64,000 nucleotides of DNA from an uncultured Porphyromonadaceae bacterium (GTDB taxonomy: Bacteria; Bacteroidota; Bacteroidia; Bacteroidales; Muribaculaceae): the NCBI GenBank assembly GCA_900540205.1, contig UQER01000012.1:16290-80289 (forward strand), written 5' to 3'. The position numbers were made by a program, and so were the translations under genes. Of this stretch, positions 37,425-48,900 are shown piece by piece; the stretch's first letter is position 1, and every line of letters begins with the position of its first letter. Under the pieces are notes generated by a model that worked only from the letters and a program-made list of their open reading frames with translations, was not told where the DNA came from and made no database searches.

Positions 37425-37463
37425 CACTGGCATTGAGTGCCATTGCCCATTTATGCGAACAAT
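37414..37463 (+). repeat. Upstream block shared by both beta-helix genes (copy 2)
   Basis: This is the second copy of the block at 35580-35630. It begins within the T-run of the preceding terminator and ends 74 bp before the ATG of paralogue 2. Confidence 0.65.
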
Positions 37464-37536
37464 AATTCAGACGGAGTGCCTGCACACGCACCCTCCCATA
37501 CCCTCTGAAAAACTTTAACACTAAAACAACAATACA

Positions 37537-39195
37537 ATGAAAAAAATCCTTACTCTCGCCGCTTGCGCCGCTCTCTGCACAAGCACTCTCCTCGCCGACA
37601 TCAAAATCGGCGATACCCCATACAACACCCTGAGTGATGCCATTACAGCTGCGACTAACGAAACTGATGTCATTAAAATATCCGGATTGGTTGAAATCTC
37701 CGACCGCATAACCATAAGTACCAAAGCCACAATCGAAGGAGTTGATGCCGAAGCTGCTATAAGAATGACAAACCGCGGTAAAATTGCATTCAACATGGGT
37801 AATGGCGCAAATTTCACATTCAAGAACATAAGTTTCGATGGTAACGGTAAAATCTGGGACACAACAGTTTTCATTGAAGCCGGTGCTACTGGAACTTTCA
37901 TTTTTGACAATGTGACATTCAAAAACATAAAAATGTTGCGCAAAAATAATGGCACAACTGATGGCATCATTCATCTCAAAAGTCAAGGAAAAGCCATAAT
38001 CAAAAACGTGGCATTTGCAGATTGCGAAATGCAGCAGGAAGGCCGAGGCTTCATCAGCAACAATAGTGATGTTTCTGATGCATCTACCGCCCTTCAAATT
38101 GAAGGGGACAACTCCACTGCAAGCTTTTTCTTATATGGCGGTAAAGGAATAAAAGTAACTGATGCCGGCATTTCAAATGCAACCAAAATGCCTGTTTATT
38201 TCGATGCTTCTTACACATCGGGATCAACGGCTGTTTATAATTGCACTGACCTTGATAAATTTGCATTCAATTGCCCAACAGGGTTTGCTGTTGAGATTAA
38301 TGGAAACAACCTGCAATATCTCGCCCAATCTTATATTGCGAATGTAAATAATAACGGCGTGAAATCATGGGAAGCTTTATTGGCTGCCCTCACAGAGACT
38401 GAAAACACAGTATCGCTCAATGAGGATCTCACAATTCCAAGCCGCTGGCTCATCGGGACTGCAAACTTCAATGCAACATTTAAATCTGCGACTGACGAAC
38501 CTGTCGACATCATTCGCGGAACCTTCACTAACAACAATGTATTGATTGAATTGCAAAATGGCGCAAATAATGCTATGTTGCGTTTTGAAAACATCAACTT
38601 TGTCAATGAAAATGGGAGTGTCACAGGCCCGTTGTTCAACATTTCAAAAGGTAATATGTACTTTGTTAATTGCTCGGAACAATTTGCAACCACGGCCCAA
38701 CACATTAATATCAAAGGTGGAGGCAACGCACATATTGAGGATTCTCAATTCCGCATTGTGAATGTTAACGCCAATGCTAAATTATATCTCAGCGGTGACA
38801 ACCAAATCACAGCTAACATATGTGCAGCTTCGGGGTCACAATATCCTCAGATCATTGTAGAAGCAGCCGAAGCCAAAGCTGTTACCACTCCTATTGAATT
38901 GACCTTTGACAATGCAGAAAGTATCGCCGATTTGGATAAACCGTTTATCACAGGAACAATAGATATAAACATGTTCTCTCTGCCGGAGGATTTGGGCTAC
39001 AAACTGGAACCGAACGCTGATAAGACCGGTCTCATTCTGAAAACAAAAGTTCAGAGTGGCGTTGAGGACGTTATGGTTGAGGATGCCGATGCACCCGTCG
39101 AGTGGTTCAACCTCCAGGGCATCCGCGTTGCCAATCCTGAAAACGGCATCTACATCCGCCGTCAGGGCAGCAAAGTTGAGAAAGTAGTTCTCTGA
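37537..39195 (+). CDS. Secreted beta-helix-like protein with sorting tail (paralogue 2)
   Basis: 552 residues. The signal peptide and first ~30 residues (MKKILTLAACAALCTS, ADIKIGDTPYNTLSDAI) and the last ~45 (EWFNLQGIRVANPENGIYIRR) closely match paralogue 1, even in nucleotide sequence. The middle is clearly different, and its DNA (about 37640-39030) is more AT-rich than its own ends and its neighbours. A beta-helix-like repeat pattern continues through it. This suggests a conserved secretion frame around an exchanged or fast-evolving centre. Function is unknown. Confidence 0.75.
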   Translation: MKKILTLAACAALCTSTLLADIKIGDTPYNTLSDAITAATNETDVIKISGLVEISDRITISTKATIEGVDAEAAIRMTNRGKIAFNMGNGANFTFKNISFDGNGKIWDTTVFIEAGATGTFIFDNVTFKNIKMLRKNNGTTDGIIHLKSQGKAIIKNVAFADCEMQQEGRGFISNNSDVSDASTALQIEGDNSTASFFLYGGKGIKVTDAGISNATKMPVYFDASYTSGSTAVYNCTDLDKFAFNCPTGFAVEINGNNLQYLAQSYIANVNNNGVKSWEALLAALTETENTVSLNEDLTIPSRWLIGTANFNATFKSATDEPVDIIRGTFTNNNVLIELQNGANNAMLRFENINFVNENGSVTGPLFNISKGNMYFVNCSEQFATTAQHINIKGGGNAHIEDSQFRIVNVNANAKLYLSGDNQITANICAASGSQYPQIIVEAAEAKAVTTPIELTFDNAESIADLDKPFITGTIDINMFSLPEDLGYKLEPNADKTGLILKTKVQSGVEDVMVEDADAPVEWFNLQGIRVANPENGIYIRRQGSKVEKVVL

Positions 39196-39238
39196 TTCAG
39201 ATACAACACCGTCAGGCTTCAATCCCTGTACTCATTTT

Positions 39239-39284
39239 ATCCGGGCGATGCGCACCCTCATGGCAAGCGCACCGCCCGGATTTC
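39239..39284 (+). terminator. Terminator-like hairpin after paralogue 2
   Basis: A 15-bp stem with one mismatch (39239-39253 with 39267-39281) and a short T-rich end (TTTCC). It is a relative of the hairpin after paralogue 1 (both start ATCCGGGCGATGCGC). Confidence 0.7.
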
Positions 39285-39401
39285 CGTTAGACAAATAGCT
39301 CACAGCAGCTACATTTACATCTGTTCCGGATGGCATCCATAATATTTCACTGCAATCCGACGTTGAGTGAACAGTGGGCCACAGGCGTATATTTTCATAG
39401 T

Positions 39402-41951
39402 ATGAAGACCCGTAAACTACTCCCTGCATTCGTAGCAGCCGCCCTGTGGGGCATGCGCTGCCAGTGTGCCATTGCCGATGGCACAACACCCCGAGAAGTA
39501 GAGAAATGGAAACAGAAGGTGGAAGCCATGGTCGACAGCGGCCCCCACTGGCTTGAATCGCGCCTGCAGATGCACTGGAACACCCGTGCACGTCAGGAAT
39601 ACATCAAAGGCGAAAACTATGCCGGAGTTGCCGAAGGCGTTCCCGCCGAAGCCCCCACGGTGCACCTCAGCGGCGCACGCAGCCATGCCACCAACTATGC
39701 CCGCCCGTCAATTGCCGAACTGCCACCCTATGGCAGCGATGACCCGCGAGGCATGTATCTTGCCAACAACACTCTCCCCGGCAAGCCGAAGGAATGGGCA
39801 CCCATCGGTGCCACCGGATGCATTATAAACAGCATCAACAACGAGATAGGAGGCCTGGCAAAGACAGCTGCCCTCCTGTGGCAGGCCACCGGCGAAGAGA
39901 AATACGCACAGGCGGCTGCCAACGTGTTCGACACCTACATGACCGGCATCTACTGGAAAGAGATGCCCCACGACCTTGAGAACGGCCACCAGCAGACACT
40001 GGTGGGACTGCAGTCGTTTGAGGTGATCCATGAGGATGCGCTCGACCAGATGGCCGCCATCTATCCCATCCTAAGGCCTTATCTGGAAAAGAACTTTCCC
40101 GGCAAAAGCACCGTCTACGACGCCGCTTTCAAGAAATGGGCAGATGTGATCGAGGCCAACGGCGTGCCCCACAACAACTGGAACTTCATGCAGGCGCGCT
40201 ACATCCTGAAAGTGGCCCTGCTGCTGCAGCCCGACGAGGCATATGCCGACGGCAAAGGACGCCGGCACTACATCGACCGTGTGCTCCACAACTCTTCCAT
40301 ACGCCAATGGAGCGTACCCAAGCTTGCCGCCTACGGCTATGATCCCGCCACAGGCGTCTGGGCCGAATGTGCCGGATATTCCATGGTGGTGCTCAACGAC
40401 TTCACCGACATAGCCGACATCGTGGGCCGTGAACTCGGCATCGACCTCGTGGAGCAGATTCCCGTCATTGCCAAGGCTGCCGAGGCTTACCCACAGTACA
40501 TGATGCCCGACGCCCTCACCATCGGGTTCGGCGACACCCACCCCTCGCGCGTGAGCCCGCGCATCTATCAGCGCCTCATCGACAACGCCGTGCGTTTCGG
40601 CAAACCGCAGCAGGAAGCCCGCTTCCGCCGCATGCTCGCCGCCGTGCAGGCCGACTCGCTCCTCCCCTACGTCACCCCAACCTTCCATGCCCCCAACGCC
40701 TCATGGCTGGTGCAGCGCACAGGCATGGATCCCCAGCGTTCGCTCATGATAGCCCTCAACGGCAGCGAAGGCAACCACATGCATGCCAACGGCATAAGCA
40801 TGGAACTCTACGGCCATGGGCTGCGCCTCGCTCCTGACGGCGGCATAGGCCTTACGCTCTATTCCGGGCTGGACTATAAGGAATACTACAGCCAGTTCCC
40901 GGCGCACAACACCGTATGCGTCGACGGCATCTCCTCCTACCCCGTGATGAAAAGCAATCACCCCTTCCGCGTGGATGGTCTGTTCCCTGCGGCATCCACT
41001 CCGGAGTACACCCCGGTGAGCGTCAGCAACATCTATTTCCTCGAACCTGAATCGCAGGCCGACCAGCGCCGCATCAACGCCATCGTCGAGACCTCAGACT
41101 CCACGGGCTACTATGTGGACATCTTCCGCTCCCGTCGTCAGAACGGCCGCGACAAATTTCACGACTATTTCTACCACAATATGGGCCAGCACATGACGCT
41201 TGCCAACGCCGACGGCACACAGTTGCAACTCTCACCCTCGCAGCAGCTTGCCTTCGCAGGTGCACACCTCGGTGCCTACTCCTATATCTATAACCAGCAG
41301 GAAGCCGTCACCCCCGCCGATATCCGCGCCCTCTACACCGTGGATATGCCCGACAGCTCCAGGGTGGAGATGAACATGTGGATGCAAGGTGCCCCCGACC
41401 GCACGGTGTTCTCGGCACTCAGCCCCATGACCGAAGGCCTCTCGCGCATACCCGGCATGCCTTACGACATCAAGGCACAGCCCACCCTTACCTTTGTGGC
41501 ACGCCAGAACGGCGAGGCATGGAACCGCCCCTTCGTGGCCGTGTTCGAACCGACCAGAACCGCATCACCCTCGCGCATCGTATCTGTAAGCTATCCTGAG
41601 GTGAAGGCCGACGCAGAGGGCAGCCATGTGGCCATAGATGTCGCACTCACCGACGGCACGCACGACCTCATCCTGTCGTCCGATAATCCCGACGCCACAG
41701 TGAGCATACCCGGCATCTCGGCCAAAGGCTCGTTCGTCCTGGCATCAGCCGGCAAATGGCTCCTCACCGGAGGCACATCGCTTGTGACCCCGCAGATTTC
41801 CGTGACCACCGCCACTCCTGCCGATGTGCTCGTGACCCTCCGGCCCGACGGCACGTACGCTTACCGCGCCACAGCTCCGGCCACCATCACCATCGGCAAA
41901 AAGCGCCACAAGCTCCCCGCCGCCGACACCCTCACCCCCATCGCCCGCTGA
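39402..41951 (+). CDS. Heparinase II/III-family polysaccharide lyase, exported
   Basis: 849 residues from the ATG at 39402 (MKTRKLLPAF); the frame is open 24 codons further upstream without signal character. A signal peptide (about 1-24) is followed by an alpha/alpha-toroid (to about 400) with Asn258-Asn259-Trp260-Asn261. A heparinase II/III-like beta-sheet domain then begins NHMHANGISMELYGHGLRLAPDGG (His459, His461). These are features of lyases that cleave uronic-acid-containing polysaccharides by beta-elimination. The specific PL family and substrate cannot be fixed from sequence alone. It is first gene of the glycan locus and lies 141 bp before the regulator. Confidence 0.87.
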   Translation: MKTRKLLPAFVAAALWGMRCQCAIADGTTPREVEKWKQKVEAMVDSGPHWLESRLQMHWNTRARQEYIKGENYAGVAEGVPAEAPTVHLSGARSHATNYARPSIAELPPYGSDDPRGMYLANNTLPGKPKEWAPIGATGCIINSINNEIGGLAKTAALLWQATGEEKYAQAAANVFDTYMTGIYWKEMPHDLENGHQQTLVGLQSFEVIHEDALDQMAAIYPILRPYLEKNFPGKSTVYDAAFKKWADVIEANGVPHNNWNFMQARYILKVALLLQPDEAYADGKGRRHYIDRVLHNSSIRQWSVPKLAAYGYDPATGVWAECAGYSMVVLNDFTDIADIVGRELGIDLVEQIPVIAKAAEAYPQYMMPDALTIGFGDTHPSRVSPRIYQRLIDNAVRFGKPQQEARFRRMLAAVQADSLLPYVTPTFHAPNASWLVQRTGMDPQRSLMIALNGSEGNHMHANGISMELYGHGLRLAPDGGIGLTLYSGLDYKEYYSQFPAHNTVCVDGISSYPVMKSNHPFRVDGLFPAASTPEYTPVSVSNIYFLEPESQADQRRINAIVETSDSTGYYVDIFRSRRQNGRDKFHDYFYHNMGQHMTLANADGTQLQLSPSQQLAFAGAHLGAYSYIYNQQEAVTPADIRALYTVDMPDSSRVEMNMWMQGAPDRTVFSALSPMTEGLSRIPGMPYDIKAQPTLTFVARQNGEAWNRPFVAVFEPTRTASPSRIVSVSYPEVKADAEGSHVAIDVALTDGTHDLILSSDNPDATVSIPGISAKGSFVLASAGKWLLTGGTSLVTPQISVTTATPADVLVTLRPDGTYAYRATAPATITIGKKRHKLPAADTLTPIAR

Positions 41952-42036
41952 TCAGAAAAGGCCTCTGGAGACCTCTGTATCGCAACAATTAAGAAATTTT
42001 AACCTCCGGAAGGTGACTGGAATTTCCGAAATGAGT

Positions 42037-42044
42037 TAATTTTG
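42037..42044 (+). promoter_or_regulatory. -7 promoter box of the regulator
   Basis: TAATTTTG lies 47 bp before the GTG at 42092. No clear -33 element. Confidence 0.45.
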
Positions 42045-42091
42045 CATTAAAATCGATACCAAAGCTTCTTATCTACGGCCTTATTTGAACT

Positions 42092-44865
42092 GTGAATCTC
42101 CGAAAACTCTGCATATTCTTTTCAGCCTTATTGGCAGCCACACTATCTTTATCCGCGAAACCGCTGGAATCGGTCAACATCAACGATGGTCTGAGCGACC
42201 ACGTTGTAAACCGGATTTTCAAGGATTCGCGCGGCTTCGTTTGGTTCGGCACGGGTCTGGGTCTCGACCGTTTCGACGGCAACAGCATAAAAAGCTACCC
42301 CATTCCGGGCGAGAATCTCAACATCAAACGCGTCAAGGCCATTACCGAAGGGGAGCGCGGCGAGATATTCATGGGCAACGCGTCGGGACTCTACCGTCAG
42401 ACCGGACTCACCGACGAGCTCGAGCCCATGTTCCCCGACCGCATCAACACATCCGTCAATGCCCTCGGTTACGTCAACAGCACCCTTTTCGCCGCCACCA
42501 ACACAGGGCTGTTCGCCATCGACTTCACAAAGAACCGCATGCAGCGCTATCTCCTGAACCCCGATGTGATGTCGAGCGCCAACAACCTTACCGCACTGCA
42601 CATCACCCCGTCAGGCGACGTGTGGGGTGCATCGGCACGCGGTCTCCACCATTTCCTCACAGACAAAGGTGAGTTCCAGCACTTCCCGTTCAACGGCGTT
42701 TTCAGCCCGTCGGACATCGTCTCAATCGGCGACACACTGTTCGTAGCCTCGCGCGGAGGCGGCATCCTCCCTTTCATCATGAGCAAAGGCACTCGCCTGC
42801 CACTCATTAATCTGGGCAACAACATTGTCACGGCCATGTCGGTGTGCGAAGGGCTTCTGATTGCGTCGACCGACGGCACCGGTGTGTTCATCATCCCGCC
42901 ACAGGCAACGCACTTCACCATCTGCAATTCAATGGCAAGACCGACGATGTGCTCCGATCGAATTCCGTCTACTCGGTTCTTGCCGACGACATGGGGCTGC
43001 TTTGGGTTGGATATTATCAGGACGGTGTGCAGTACACCCCCTTGCGCCGCGACATCTTCACAGCCTACCATCCCGCCAACACAACCGACACACGCCACAT
43101 GGCAGTGCGTGCCGTGGCCGTGGAAGGGCCGCGAAAACTGATCGGAACACGCGACGGCCTGTTCTATTTCGACGAATCCACCGGCCGCTCAGCATCCTTC
43201 ACCATGCCGCAGCTGCGCTCCAATATGATTTTCTGCATAGCCAAGTGGGGCGACCTTTTCTATATAGGCACCTACAACGGCGGCATGTACACCTTCAATC
43301 CTGCCACTCTCGCACTGAAGTCGTTCAGTCCCGCTCCCGGCTTCAACAACAACGAAACGGTGTTCGTCATCACGCCCGACCACTACAACTATCTGTGGAT
43401 AGGCACATCCGACGGCATATACCGCCTCTCCAACCGTCCGTCGGCCGGCGACAACCTGCACTTCAGCTCAAAGAACTCACATCTCCCCCAGGGTAACGTC
43501 TACGAAATTTTCTTCGACAGCACCGGGCGCGGATGGATGTGCACGGAGAACGGCATCGCCGTGTGGAGCGGAACCGGCCTGAGTACCGAAGGATTCCCCA
43601 CCGGATTCATAAATAACCAGAAAATCCGCGACGTGTTCGAGGACAAGAACAAGCGCCTTTACTTCGTGCCCGACCGTGGCGACATCTTCACCAGCAACCT
43701 CGACCTCACCGATTACCGGCCGCTCACCGAAGTGGCGCCTGCAACCAACCGCGCGGCCACATTCATCACCGACGATGCCGACGGCATGCTCTGGATCGGA
43801 TCGGAAATGGGGTTGGTGCGCTACGACGGCCGCGAGACACTCCGGTATTTCAGCGAGTCGGACGGACTGCCAAGCAAGGTGTTCACCCTTTGCAGCCCCA
43901 TCCGCGACGAAAACAGCGACATATGGATGGGAACCACACGCGGTCTGGTGCAGCTCAACTACGACAACTTCCGCCAGCAGGCCACGGCGATGCGCCTGCC
44001 CGACATCACCGACATCACCTCGAACGGCCGCAGCGTGATGCACCGGCTGCGCCGGGGCAACAAAAGGATGCGGCTCGATCTGGCCGACAATGAGAACAAC
44101 TTCACCATCTCTCATGCCAACTTCGATTACATCGAACCGGGCAACCAGCGTGTGGAATTCATGCTCGAGGGGGTCGACCCCTCATGGCGCATGAAAAACG
44201 GACATGAGAAAATCCAGTATTTCAACCTACCGCAAGGCTCCTACCTGTTCCGCATACGCCAGGCCGGCGACCCCACAAGCGAAACCTCCATCGACATCAC
44301 AGTGCGCCGGGGCGTCAACTGGGCCATTGTGGCGAGCATCATTCTCATCCTCCTTGCCTCTGTGCTTGCATTTTTACTAATCCGGCTGCGCATGCGCGCC
44401 AGGGCCGAAAACCTTCTCCGCATCCGTCAGGAAGAGACCGACCGCCATGCGGCCGAACAGGCAGCTCTCGACGAACAGCTGAAACGCTACCGCACCACAC
44501 GCCTTTCCGACGAGGAATGCCGCCGCCTCCACCGCAAGCTCGAAACTCTGATGAAGCAGGAAAAGCCCTACACCAACCCCGACCTCAAAAGCTCGGATCT
44601 CGCCGAAATGATCGGCTCGTCGGCTCACGCGCTCTCATTCCTGTTCAATCAGTTCCTGCACAAAAACTATTACGACTATGTAAACGAATACCGTGTGGCG
44701 GAATTCAAGCGTCTGGTCAGTCAGCCCGATGCATCGAAATACACGCTCACCGCCATGAGCCAGAAATGCGGATTCTCCTCACGCGCCTCTTTCTTCCGCC
44801 ACTTCAAGAACCTCACCGGCATCACTCCCGCCGACTTTCTCAAAAAACAGAAATCTTCCAATTGA
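42092..44865 (+). pseudogene. Kinase-less propeller-AraC regulator of the glycan locus, broken by one frameshift
   Basis: Two overlapping frames (42092-about 42896 and about 42898-44865) together encode a single protein of about 924 residues. The first ends in VFIIP and the second continues ATGNALHHLQFNGKTDD. Adding one C in the C-run at 42895-42897 restores a continuous frame. The restored product has a signal peptide, Reg_prop blades, a Y_Y_Y domain, one transmembrane helix (WAIVASIILILLASVLAFLLI), a coiled-coil linker, and an AraC HTH (about 815-924). It lacks kinase and receiver domains. The frameshift may be real, phase-variable or an assembly error. If real, the locus has lost this sensor. 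The start is GTG at 42092. Confidence 0.85.
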
Positions 44866-44989
44866 TGGTGCGGCGGCCAGAAAGGAATTTCGGCGCGCTG
44901 CCTGAAACGCACACCGAGTTACCGCCATTTATTTGTGGGGAACCTGCCTTTGGCTTTGGAAACGGCGAGTGCAAATATTCTGTGAAAAT

Positions 44990-45021
44990 GATTTCACATG
45001 CCAAAGGCATATCCCTGCAAT
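44990..45021. repeat. Short palindromic motif, second copy
   Basis: GATTTCACATGCCAAAGGCA is followed by TATCCCTGCAAT. It matches the element at 14463-14492, which lies beside the other propeller-AraC gene. Confidence 0.35.
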
Positions 45022-45221
45022 CCCGTCAGTGCTTCGACCCAGTCCGGATGATTCCCGGATTCCATCTTGGCAAAAGCAACAAATGCAGACAAAATAAAGA
45101 AATTTTTAGTCTCAAACTTTTATGAAACTACTCGTCTCAAATTCTTAAATAACTACACTTCAATATGATATAGCACAATTTGTCTAACTGCAACAAACGG
45201 GATATTCCCGCAGGTAAAAAT

Positions 45222-45253
45222 GTTGTACAGGGTTGATTTAGCCTCTAATTTTG
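45222..45253 (+). promoter_or_regulatory. Promoter of the ECF sigma gene
   Basis: GTTG (45222-45225), 20 bp, then TAATTTTG (45246-45253). The ATG is 38 bp downstream. Confidence 0.6.
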
Positions 45254-45290
45254 CATCCGAAGATTATGGACTAATCAAAATCAACATGCC

Positions 45291-45806
45291 ATGAACAACT
45301 CAACCTGTCAGAACGCCGAACTCGTCGCCGACCTCTACACCCGGCACTCAGCCACACTGCTGCGCTTCATCGCGCAACGCGTGAACTGCATGGCCGATGC
45401 AGAAAATCTGGCGCACGACGTGTGGATGAAGATGCTTGAATGCGAAAAGCCCCTCAATGCCGAAAGCGTGAAGGGATTCATGTTCACCATCGCCCGCAAC
45501 ACAATCAACGATTACCTCCGCCACATATATATAGCGGAAAACGTGCATGCCGACCTGATGAATTCAGGCAGCATCTACGCCACCGACGTGGAATCGGAAG
45601 TGTCGGCACGCGACCTGGCAGCAAAGGAACTGGAACGCGTATGCCTGCTCCCCACGCAGCGTCAGCTTGTCTACCGCATGAGCCGGTACGACGGGCTGTC
45701 GATCGACGAAATCTCGGAAGCCACCAACCTTTCGGGACGCACCATCGAGAACCATCTGCGCATGGGCCGCAGGGACGTACGCCAATACATCGTCGCCATT
45801 GCATAA
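45291..45806 (+). CDS. ECF-type RNA polymerase sigma factor
   Basis: 171-residue group IV sigma factor. Region 2 is residues about 15-85 (LYTRHSATLLRFIAQRV then AENLAHDVWMKMLE and GFMFTIARNTINDYLR). Region 4 is about 110-170 (LPTQRQLVYRMSRYDGLSIDEISEATNLSGRTIENHLRMG-type HTH). It would direct transcription of the adjacent SusC/SusD operon. No FecR-like anti-sigma gene follows, and the neighbouring SusC has no STN signalling domain. How it is controlled is therefore unclear. Confidence 0.92.
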   Translation: MNNSTCQNAELVADLYTRHSATLLRFIAQRVNCMADAENLAHDVWMKMLECEKPLNAESVKGFMFTIARNTINDYLRHIYIAENVHADLMNSGSIYATDVESEVSARDLAAKELERVCLLPTQRQLVYRMSRYDGLSIDEISEATNLSGRTIENHLRMGRRDVRQYIVAIA

Positions 45807-45964
45807 GGACGCCATACCAAAGGCGCCCTTACATGGCAGAAGACGCCCACCTTATGGCACGCGGCAACTCCACCGCCCACATCGCGGGGATGTTGCCCGG
45901 AAATTACCCTGATAACATTTCTATCTTTTTAATCTTAATATCTAAATCCAAACAAGTCTCATTT

Positions 45965-48900
45965 ATGCGAAAGAGATTCCTCAAAATTTCGATGCGCGGC
46001 ATACTCGCGTGCGGAATGTTCGCTACGGCACTGGTGTTGGTTGGCGTGCCCCAGAAGGCACATGCCCAGGCGGCCACTGAAGCCGCAGCGGCAACCATCA
46101 CAGGTACAGTGACCGACTCTGCGGGCGAACCCCTCATCGGCGCCACAGTGGCCGTCAAGGGAACCACTAACGCCACCTCGTGCGACATCGACGGCAACTT
46201 CTCGTTGCGCGCCGCACAGGGCTCAACACTCACCGTGTCGTATGTAGGCTACAAGCCCCAGCAGGTCAAAGTCTCAGGCAGCCATCTTGACATCGTGCTC
46301 GAGGAGGACAACACCATGCTCGACGAGGTTGTGGTTGTCGGCTTCGGTACAGCCAAGAAAGAATCGCTCTCAGGTGCCGTGACAGTTGTGGATGCCAAGG
46401 CATTCCAGGAGAAAGGTAACCTCTCCAGCCCCCTTCAGGCTCTGCAGGGCCAGGTGGCCGGTGTAAACATCACCCGTGGCTCGTCGGCTCCCGGCGACGA
46501 AGGATGGTCGATGAACTTGCGCGGTGCATCGTCAATCAACTCCACCGAGCCCCTTATCATCATCGACGGTGTGGCCTCGGAAAGCGTCAACGACCTGCGC
46601 CTCATTAACTCCAACGATATTGAAAGCATCAACTTCCTCAAGGACGGTGCCGCCGCCATCTACGGCTCGCGCGCAGCCGGCGGTGTTGTGCTCATCACCA
46701 CAAAGCGCGGTCAGGAAGGCCGTGTGAAGGTAGAGTACAGCGGTTCGGCCACCATGCGCCATCCCGGTCTGATGGCCCGACTGATGAGCCCCACCGAATG
46801 GGCCGACATGATCATTGCCGCCAACGAGAATCCCGGCAACGGCAACGCCGTCTGGCTCATGTATGCCCAGATGGTGAAGAAATATGCCGGCCAGGTGATC
46901 AACATCAACAACCCGGCCATGGGCTTCAACGGTCCGTCGGCCAACCCCTGGGGCGACATGGGCTTCAAGGACGTGGGCGACTTCGTGTTTGCCGACGATG
47001 TCGACTGGGTCGACTCGCTGTTCGGCAACGCATGGTCAACCTCGCAGAATCTCAGCATCTCGGGCGGCTCTGAAGCCAACAAATACCGCCTGTCGCTCGG
47101 CTACATGTACGACGGATCCCCGCTGAAGTATGGCAAAAACAACAACCAGCGCTACAACATCCGTCTCAACGACACTTGGCAGCTCTCCAAGCGCTTCCGC
47201 CTGGAGTCGATGATTGCCTACAACCGTCAGGAGCAGGTTGCACCTACCCTTATCGGCGAAGCCATCTCCGTAGGCCAGATGCCGCAGCCCTGTCTGCCGC
47301 TGACCTCCATCTCCGGCAAGCCCTATAAATGGGGTACATGGGTGTCGCCTGTGGCACGTATCGAAGAGGGCGGCGAGAACAAGCTCACCGTATCGGCCAT
47401 CAACATCAGCGAGACGCTTTCGGCCGACATCGCCCCCTGGCTCGACGCCAACGTGAACGTGGGTTACAACTCGTCGGCCGCATGGCGCGACATGGTGCGC
47501 AAAACCTACGACACCTACACCTATCTCGACGTGCCTGCAGGCAAGGACGAGATGCGTTTCCCCTACTCGCGTTCCACCAGCAGCCGCACCGACTTCTATT
47601 CGCTCACCGGCTATCTCCACGGCCATCATACCTTCGCCAAGCAGCACAACCTGAGCCTCACTGCCGGTGTGCAGTATGAGTTCAAGGACTACCGCGTGTT
47701 CGGTGTGGCCGTGCGCGACCCGAACACCGCCCTCGACATCATCAACGGTACAGGTGAAGTGTCCATCAACGACCTCGACGGTGACAAGAAGAAACTGGCC
47801 AACCGCTGGCAGTTCTCCAACCTCAGCTACTTCTTCCGCTTCAACTACGACTTCGACGGCCGTTATCTCCTCGAATTCAACGGACGTTACGACGGCTCCT
47901 CAAAATTCCAGAGCAAGAACCGCTGGGAATTCTTCTACGGCGTGTCGGGCGCATGGCGCATCAACCAGGAGAAATTCCTGCGCGACGTTGACTGGATCTC
48001 CAACCTGAAAGTCCGCCTCAGCTACGCCGAGATGGGTAACCAGAGCGGCATCAGCAACTACGACGGCTACCAGCTCTACGTGATCAACAGCAACAACGGC
48101 GCATATGTAGGCAACGACAAACTCAGCACCATCACCACCAACGGCACCTTCGCATCGAACAGCCGCTCGTGGGAACGCATCAAGAACTTCAACGTCGGTC
48201 TCGACTTCGGATTCCTCAACGGAGCCATCTCCGGTTCGGTGGACTACTTCGAGAAGCACAACAACAACATGCTCATCGGCGTGACCTACCCCGCTCTCCT
48301 TGGCGACAAGGCTCCCTCGTCCAACTCCGGTAAATTCAAGGACTGGGGTTTTGACGGCCAGATCACCTACAATGGCCGCGTGGGCGACTGGAACTACCAC
48401 GTGGGCGGAACATTCACCTTCGCACGCAACAAGATTCAGGACATCCAGGGCTCCACTCTGCTCACATCCGGATTCACCAGCGTACGTCAGGGTTATCCCA
48501 TCAACTCGCTCTTCGGTCTCCGTTACGGCGGCAAGATCCAGAACGAGGAGCAGCTGAAAGCCTATGTCGACAAATTCTTCCCCAACAACGGCGTGGGCAT
48601 GCCCGACAACCTCCGTGTGGGCGACAACATGTTCTGCGACGAGAACGGCGACGGTGTGCTCGACTACAACGACTACATCTTCCTCGGCTCCGACACCCCC
48701 GAAATCAGCTACTCGTTCAACTTCGGCGTGAACTGGAAGGGCATCGACGTGAACTTCGTGTTCCAGGGTGCGGCCAACCGCTTCATCTACCGCGGCATCA
48801 ACAACCTCACAGTGCCCATGCGCAACTGGTACACCAACACTGCCAACGCATCTGTAGGCAACGTGTGGTCACCATCCAACCCCGACGCATACTTCTCGCC

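Larger units (their letters stand above)
44866..45290. other. 425-bp intergenic region between regulator and ECF sigma gene
   Basis: It holds a small palindrome (GTGAAAATGATTTCAC, about 44982-44997), the CATGCC-AAGGCAT motif at 44990-45021, an AT-rich stretch and the sigma-factor promoter. No gene was found. Confidence 0.6.

Noticed and set aside
45440..45964. N-terminal extension of the SusC frame by 175 codons into the sigma factor gene
   Set aside because: It overlaps the ECF sigma gene in another frame, lacks protein character, and the signal peptide starts at 45965.
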